Below are positions 59,044 through 64,000 of a stretch of DNA of 64,000 nt, one piece after another (positions within the stretch are counted from its first letter, which is position 1; each line of letters begins with the position of its first letter). The DNA comes from Trichopria drosophilae (lineage: Eukaryota > Arthropoda > Insecta > Hymenoptera > Diapriidae), in assembly GCA_030407085.1 (NCBI GenBank), contig CM059582.1:54201001-54265000 (forward strand), written 5' to 3'. The notes beneath the pieces are model-generated. The model did not search any database. It had not been told where the DNA came from and worked only from the letters and a program-made list of their open reading frames with translations. A program made the position numbers and the translations under genes.

Positions 59044-61630
59044 GGTTCCTATTTATTTTAATTTTGTATCATGTTAAACATAATGATATTTATATGAATA
59101 AAATAAAGTGTAATAATTCAAAGAACCCCGTAAGATCAGACTCATTTATTATGCGGTGTAAGGATCATGCCATATGTGGCAGTTCTGGTGTACTCCGGAA
59201 AGTTCATTCGCATTGGGATTCCCCGATCGTCCGTAAACCAAGCTTGTGCCCAAAGGGGAATCCCGAACGAGAACGGAATTCAATTTTCATTGTCTTCTTA
59301 TGCATACTCTTGTTGGATCTGTCGACAATTCCTTACTTAAAATATGTAAACTAAACAGAAAGTAAGTATATTCATATTTATTTTAAAGCAATTTTATACG
59401 TTTTTTATGCATGTACGGCAAATTTCAGTGAAATCGGATCAGCGAGAATCTGCAATAAATTTATGTGATATTTATAGAATTCGCTTTGGTAACTACGAAA
59501 TTTATTCTTGGGAGTTATACTTAGTATTGTGAACCAATTCCGCTGAAAATTGTTCATTCAATCTGATGAAAATGCGACATCGATAAAAAAGAATGTTATT
59601 AAAACCCCGAGTATATTTAGCCCCTTTCCCCCCGTACACATCATAACATGATTTTTAGTTATAGTTTTTAATGTTTTAATTTTATTATAATATGTTTACG
59701 ACCCATTGGCAATTGTTTATAAAATTGGTAGATAATATATAACTGCCGCACTCTATGAGGGACTATTCCATGGTAAACATGAAATCTTGTACCTGGACAA
59801 AAAATTCCAAATTAAAGCTTATAGAATACTTAAAGCACGTTTAAACTTATAAACTGTATAATTTTTGTATATATGTATAGTAGGAAAGAAATTCAGCGTA
59901 GCATCATTCAAAATCTTTTACAAATCATGTTAATAAACAAACGCGCTACTGGTCATTCTGTCTACCCCAGTAAACGAAAATGAAATCAGACGTCAAGAAT
60001 CAAAATTCATAGAACCACAAATTTGTTTCTATTCATGTCATTGTTAAAGAATTGAATTGAATTTGTATTTATGACTCGTAATTCAAATTCTTTACATCTG
60101 AATTAATTTTTGATTATTGAGATCTGGTTTAAGAAAATTATATTATATATAAATTAAAGGTGTACTTTTGTAACAATCAATCAATAAAAATAAAAGAAAG
60201 AGATTATGGTCTTCAAAATTTATATTTCTCTTAAAAGATAAGTTTTGATAATCAATCTCGAAGTATTTTATGAACGATGAGAATGATATCTGATACAGAA
60301 TAAATATATTGTATGAAAATGCAGAAAGTCTGAACTTTCTAAACAAAACTGCGTTCAAAGTGAATTTTTAAGTATACAATCAATATCGTTCTAATTTTTG
60401 TTTAGCAGCTGGATTTTCTAAATGGCTATTTTTTCGATTTTCTATTGTTTTAAAAACATTGATTTCAGTACGTGCTTCTTATATTATTGAAATTCATTCA
60501 ATTGCATTGGGGTACCATTAAGTAGTAAACAAAGCTAAAAAAATGTAAATTAAACGGTTTTGATTCATTTTTTTAAATTCAGGCTTCATAAAGGCAATTC
60601 TAACCATTGTTTACTATCTTCTAAAAAGAATCGAAAACACTTAAAGAGAATTGGCCAGGAATTTTCTGCAATACATGATTTTTCGATATTGGAGAAAATT
60701 CTCAGTCAATTCTCGACAAATTTCTTTGATTTTTGTTAAGAGAGCATAAAAAATTGTTAAAATTGTCTTTACGAAACGCAAATTTTGAAAATTCGGTTCA
60801 GTAATTTTTAATTTTGATTTTTTCGTTACTACTATCTTCGAAATTCATTTAAAAACTTCAAAAATTTGGGTGAACATAAAAACACATTTTTTCAAAATTA
60901 CGAATGGATTTAAAGAAATTAAATTTAAAAAACAAATTTTTTATATTTTTTATTCCAACACCACTGACTTCCTCGTCAAAAGTTACTCAAGAAAGAATTT
61001 CTTTGACCCATTAAAATTCGCTAAATTAATTTAAACATTCCAAAATAGTTTGGTGAACAGAAAAATGTATTTCGCAATAATTACACATGGATTTTAAAAA
61101 ATTCCATTTCTTTTCAAGGAAAAAATTGTTTTGGGTCAACAAATATTATTTTATTTTATTTTATTTTGAATTCCTTTTCAAGAATGACTAAAGAACCAAC
61201 TTTTTTGTATTTTTTGAACGATTGTTTCATTTAAATATTTTATTTCCATTCAAAATCATTTACCTCCGAACCTTGCTATTTGTAATAACCAATTCGATTT
61301 CATTCATATCAGCTGCATTTTCATCTAATTTTGTTTTCGATTCAAAATCATTCAATTTGTTGTCCTCTAATAATTAAATATCCATTCAAATTCATTCGCG
61401 GCAAATATAACTATTTTTCCATTGAAATTCATTCAACTTGCAATTGTTCTATTCGCATATTTCAATTGCAATTCATTCCACGAAATCATTTCTTCATTCC
61501 ACTATTTTCCCATTCATTGAAACACATTTTCTCATTGAAATTCATTGCAGAAGCTAAGAAAACGAATTCAGAAGTGATGCAGTGAATGAATTTCAATGGA
61601 TCTTCAATGAATTTTCATTTGCTGGGTATG
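59044..61630. other. Repeat-rich spacer
   Basis: At 59217-59264 a short hairpin GGGATTCCCC...GGGGAATCCC is present. At 60600-60750 there is a diverged copy of the palindrome family of 33897-34096. At 61250-61610 AATTCATTC-type words recur. CCCAGTAAACGAAAATGAAA (59973) and the inverse of TTTTCATTTGCTGGG (61611-61625) could be the ends of one element of about 1.65 kb, with weak support. No gene is seen. Confidence 0.4.
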
Positions 61631-62505
61631 TAATATTCGAAGTCTGTTACAGACCGATCATTTTTAAATATTATATTGACAAAATCCTGTTTCGCAAGTA
61701 ATAGCACGAACTTGGCTGGCACAAGGATTCGTTAGTAATCATTAACAAGCTTAAACAAAATGCACCATGGCCAATTAATGATATTTTTTTTACAAAATTT
61801 CCTCTATAAGTTAAAGCTAAAGCTTACCCTGAAGCTCTTGAGAACTTGTGCACATTAATTAATACAACAATACTAAAATTAAAAATAATTAGGTGAATTT
61901 TGACGAATACAGGTTTTTAGTCGTGATTTAATCAATTTTAATCTAAAAAGAGATTATTCTGCATTGCTTCAATTATAACGGCAACAATTTTATATGTCAA
62001 CCTAACAAATTTTCAAAAAATATTCTGGACTAACTAACCCAGTATTATGCGAACATTATAGTACTAAATATGTAACAGAATATCGTTTAAATAACATGAT
62101 TCAGAAATGTTGCAAAAATGTAAGTTTGATCCGTCAAATTTCAGCAATATATTTGCCGATTGTTCATCCATTCGTCTGATTATGTTTTCTTTTTCATTAT
62201 TTGTCATTTTCGTGACAATTTTACCTTGGGCATATCGATATATGTATATGTGTGTGTAGTCACTTTTTCGTGGTAATAAACTTAAATAGAAATTCGTCTT
62301 AATGTATTGAAATTTATGGAATCAATATTTATCTATCCTATTCACATCCATATCCAAAAAATATAATAGTATCCATAAATTAATAACGGATTGCCAAAGG
62401 TTCCTGCAGTTGTGTATTTTTTCAAATTGTTCCCCAGACAGCAGATTTTTCAGAAAGTCCTCAAAATAAGATTGGAATTTTGATGTCTTTATGGTTTGCT
62501 AAGAT

Positions 62506-63232
62506 CCCAGCAATCGAGATTGGATAGGATTGGATTGAAAATTTCAATTCATTTTGAATTCATACTTTGATTCCGTAAATATGTATTCAAATGGATTGAA
62601 TTCGGAAGAAAGGAATCCATCTGTATTCAATTTTACGAACACAATTACGAATACAATCGGATGAGTAATTTACCGGATTGTATTTCAGAAAAAATAATCC
62701 ATTGAAATGAATACACTTGGGTAATTTTGAATCCGTAATGTTGAATATAGATGTATTCAAAGTTTCGTTTTTGATAGTAAACTTTTTTTGCATTGAAATG
62801 AATACGCTTAGATTGTTCTGAATCCGTAATGTTGAATACGGAGGCATTCAATATTTCGTTTTTAAGAAGGAAACTTTTTTTGGATTGAAATGAATACACT
62901 TGGATAGTTTTGAATCCGTAATGCTGAATACGCATGCATTCAATGTTTCGTTTTTAAATAGGAAACTTTTTTTGGATTGAAATGGATACAGTTGGATAGT
63001 TTTGAATCCGTAATGTTGAATACGGATGTATTCAAAGTTTTGTTTTTGAAATACAACTTTTTTTGGATTGAAATGATTTTGTTATAAATACACTTGGATA
63101 GTTTTGAATCCGTAATGTTGAATACAGATGTATTTAAGATTTAATTTTTAAAAAGAAAACTTTTTTTGGATTAATATGAATTCAGAAAGTAACCTTTTTA
63201 TTCGTATGAACGATCCAAATTCGATTGCTGGG
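62506..63232. mobile_element. MITE with CCCAGCAATCGA ends and an internal minisatellite
   Basis: CCCAGCAATCGAGATTGGAT at the left is the inverse of ATCCAAATTCGATTGCTGGG-like sequence at the right (63213-63232). Most of the body is a tandem repeat (next entry). Confidence 0.75.
62680..63175. repeat. Tandem repeat, 91-92-bp period, five copies
   Basis: AATCCGTAATGTTGAATA recurs at 62730, 62821, 62913, 63005 and 63107; the last spacing is 102 because about 10 bp were inserted. The units also share TTTTTTTGGATTGAAATGAA and ATACACTTGGATAGTTTTG. Minus-strand frames across it are repeat translation. Confidence 0.9.
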
Positions 63233-63430
63233 ATGATATCATAATGTGGTCAGAATACAATAAACCCTGATCAGAAAGGCATCTTAAATATATGTATCAT
63301 ATTTATATGACACCACATTTTTATTATAAAGACGTCGTAATTTAGTAATAAATTTTGTAATGAATAATATGTACTACTAATTAAGAAAATTTAAATCGAT
63401 AAATAATGTCTAGAAATGAAATTCTATAGG

Positions 63431-63646
63431 AATAAATAAAATAAATTACAAACAAAATGGCCATTTCAGTTCAGTATATTTGTTTAAAAACAATACAGGC
63501 CCAAAGTTTTGACCTATCATCAGGGTCCTCATCAGGAGCGTCTATTAAAAACCTAGATGATAGGTCGAAACGTTGGGCCTGTATTGTTTTTAAACAAATA
63601 TACTGAACTGAAATAGCCATTTTGTTTATAATTTATTTTATTTATA
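63431..63646. mobile_element. Inverted pair of Penelope-type terminal fragments
   Basis: Two 90-bp arms (63431-63520 and 63556-63646) are near-perfect inverses. Each contains the block ATACAGGCCCAA or its inverse TTGGGCCTGTAT, and TTCAGTATATTTGTTT. In the loop, the minus strand has CTGATGA (63535-63529), GACC...GGUC as possible stem II and an AAAAC box; the right arm has the intact GTCGAAACGTTGG. The left unit thus holds a nearly complete hammerhead-like motif with one core base changed. No reverse transcriptase is seen. Confidence 0.6.
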
Positions 63647-64000
63647 AATATCCAGTTCATACATCAAGACACAAATCGCAACATAGTGCGAGTACTATAC
63701 AACATTTATATGAAATTTACTTGTTTCAAATTCTCATGAGAATCCTACCTACAATTTTTCTCAGAGTTACAATTAAAAAGGTCACAATTCTGAGATTTTA
63801 ATTGGCTTGAGCTAACCAGTACTTGTCGGATTGTTTTAACTGTTTTTCAACTTAGTTTTACATTGCATAAATGAGAATTTAATAGTGTAATTAAATTCTC
63901 AGAAATTTGATCTCTTTAAGGGATTTTTAGACCAATAAAAAAATATATTTAAGAGTCATCTGAACACTTTATGATACAATTATATCATTTTGAATGATGT

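Noticed and set aside
59034..59354. 106-codon + frame
   Set aside because: It runs from a hairpin MITE end through a GGGATTCCCC hairpin; no start context or domain.

Overview
The window looks like AT-rich nuclear DNA of an insect. Protein-coding exons are short and separated by GT-AG introns, poly(A) signals follow several genes, and most of the sequence is transposon-derived. The gene types (a CYP6-like P450, a BEN-domain protein, EBP2) and the transposon types fit a hymenopteran with a repeat-rich genome, but I cannot fix the species.

Host genes, all on the + strand: (1) 11617-13497, a SANT/Myb-like protein with a cysteine-rich C-terminal tail; (2) 19435-22738, a smaller unrecognised protein with the same architecture (25-nt coding first exon, phase-1 intron, one long last exon, Cys-rich tail), probably a diverged tandem paralogue of (1); (3) 28508-30053, five phase-compatible exons of a BEN-domain protein lacking its 5' end; (4) 36593-37658, a complete three-exon EBP2, a nucleolar rRNA-processing factor of 306 residues; (5) 55373-58383, a complete five-exon P450 of 507 residues with a TATA box about 190 bp upstream. 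Three orphan exon-like segments lie at 5047-5198 (ends in a CaaX box), 45810-45982 and 48021-48111.

Mobile DNA region by region: 0-9 kb holds mariner-type transposase fossils with 41 residues between the second and third catalytic Asp, a 268-bp tandem repeat and a 1.8-kb inverted-repeat element. 10-25 kb has direct repeats, foldback elements and nested MITEs around the first two genes, then a 115-bp satellite. 26-36 kb has degenerate repeats, a canonical hammerhead ribozyme sequence and TA-flanked foldbacks. 33.9-43.8 kb is dominated by a palindromic repeat family and TTAA-flanked inverted repeats. 38.1-38.9 kb has three MITEs nested in one another. 44-54 kb is a series of MITEs, two with target-site duplications that can be read directly. 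57-64 kb has hairpin MITEs, a MITE that contains a 92-bp minisatellite, and an inverted pair of Penelope-type motifs.

The genes show no evident common pathway. The items most worth following up are the tandem Cys-tail gene pair, the hammerhead motif at 31.3 kb and the nested elements that record their own insertion history. All gene models come from reading splice sites and frame by eye; no database search was possible.
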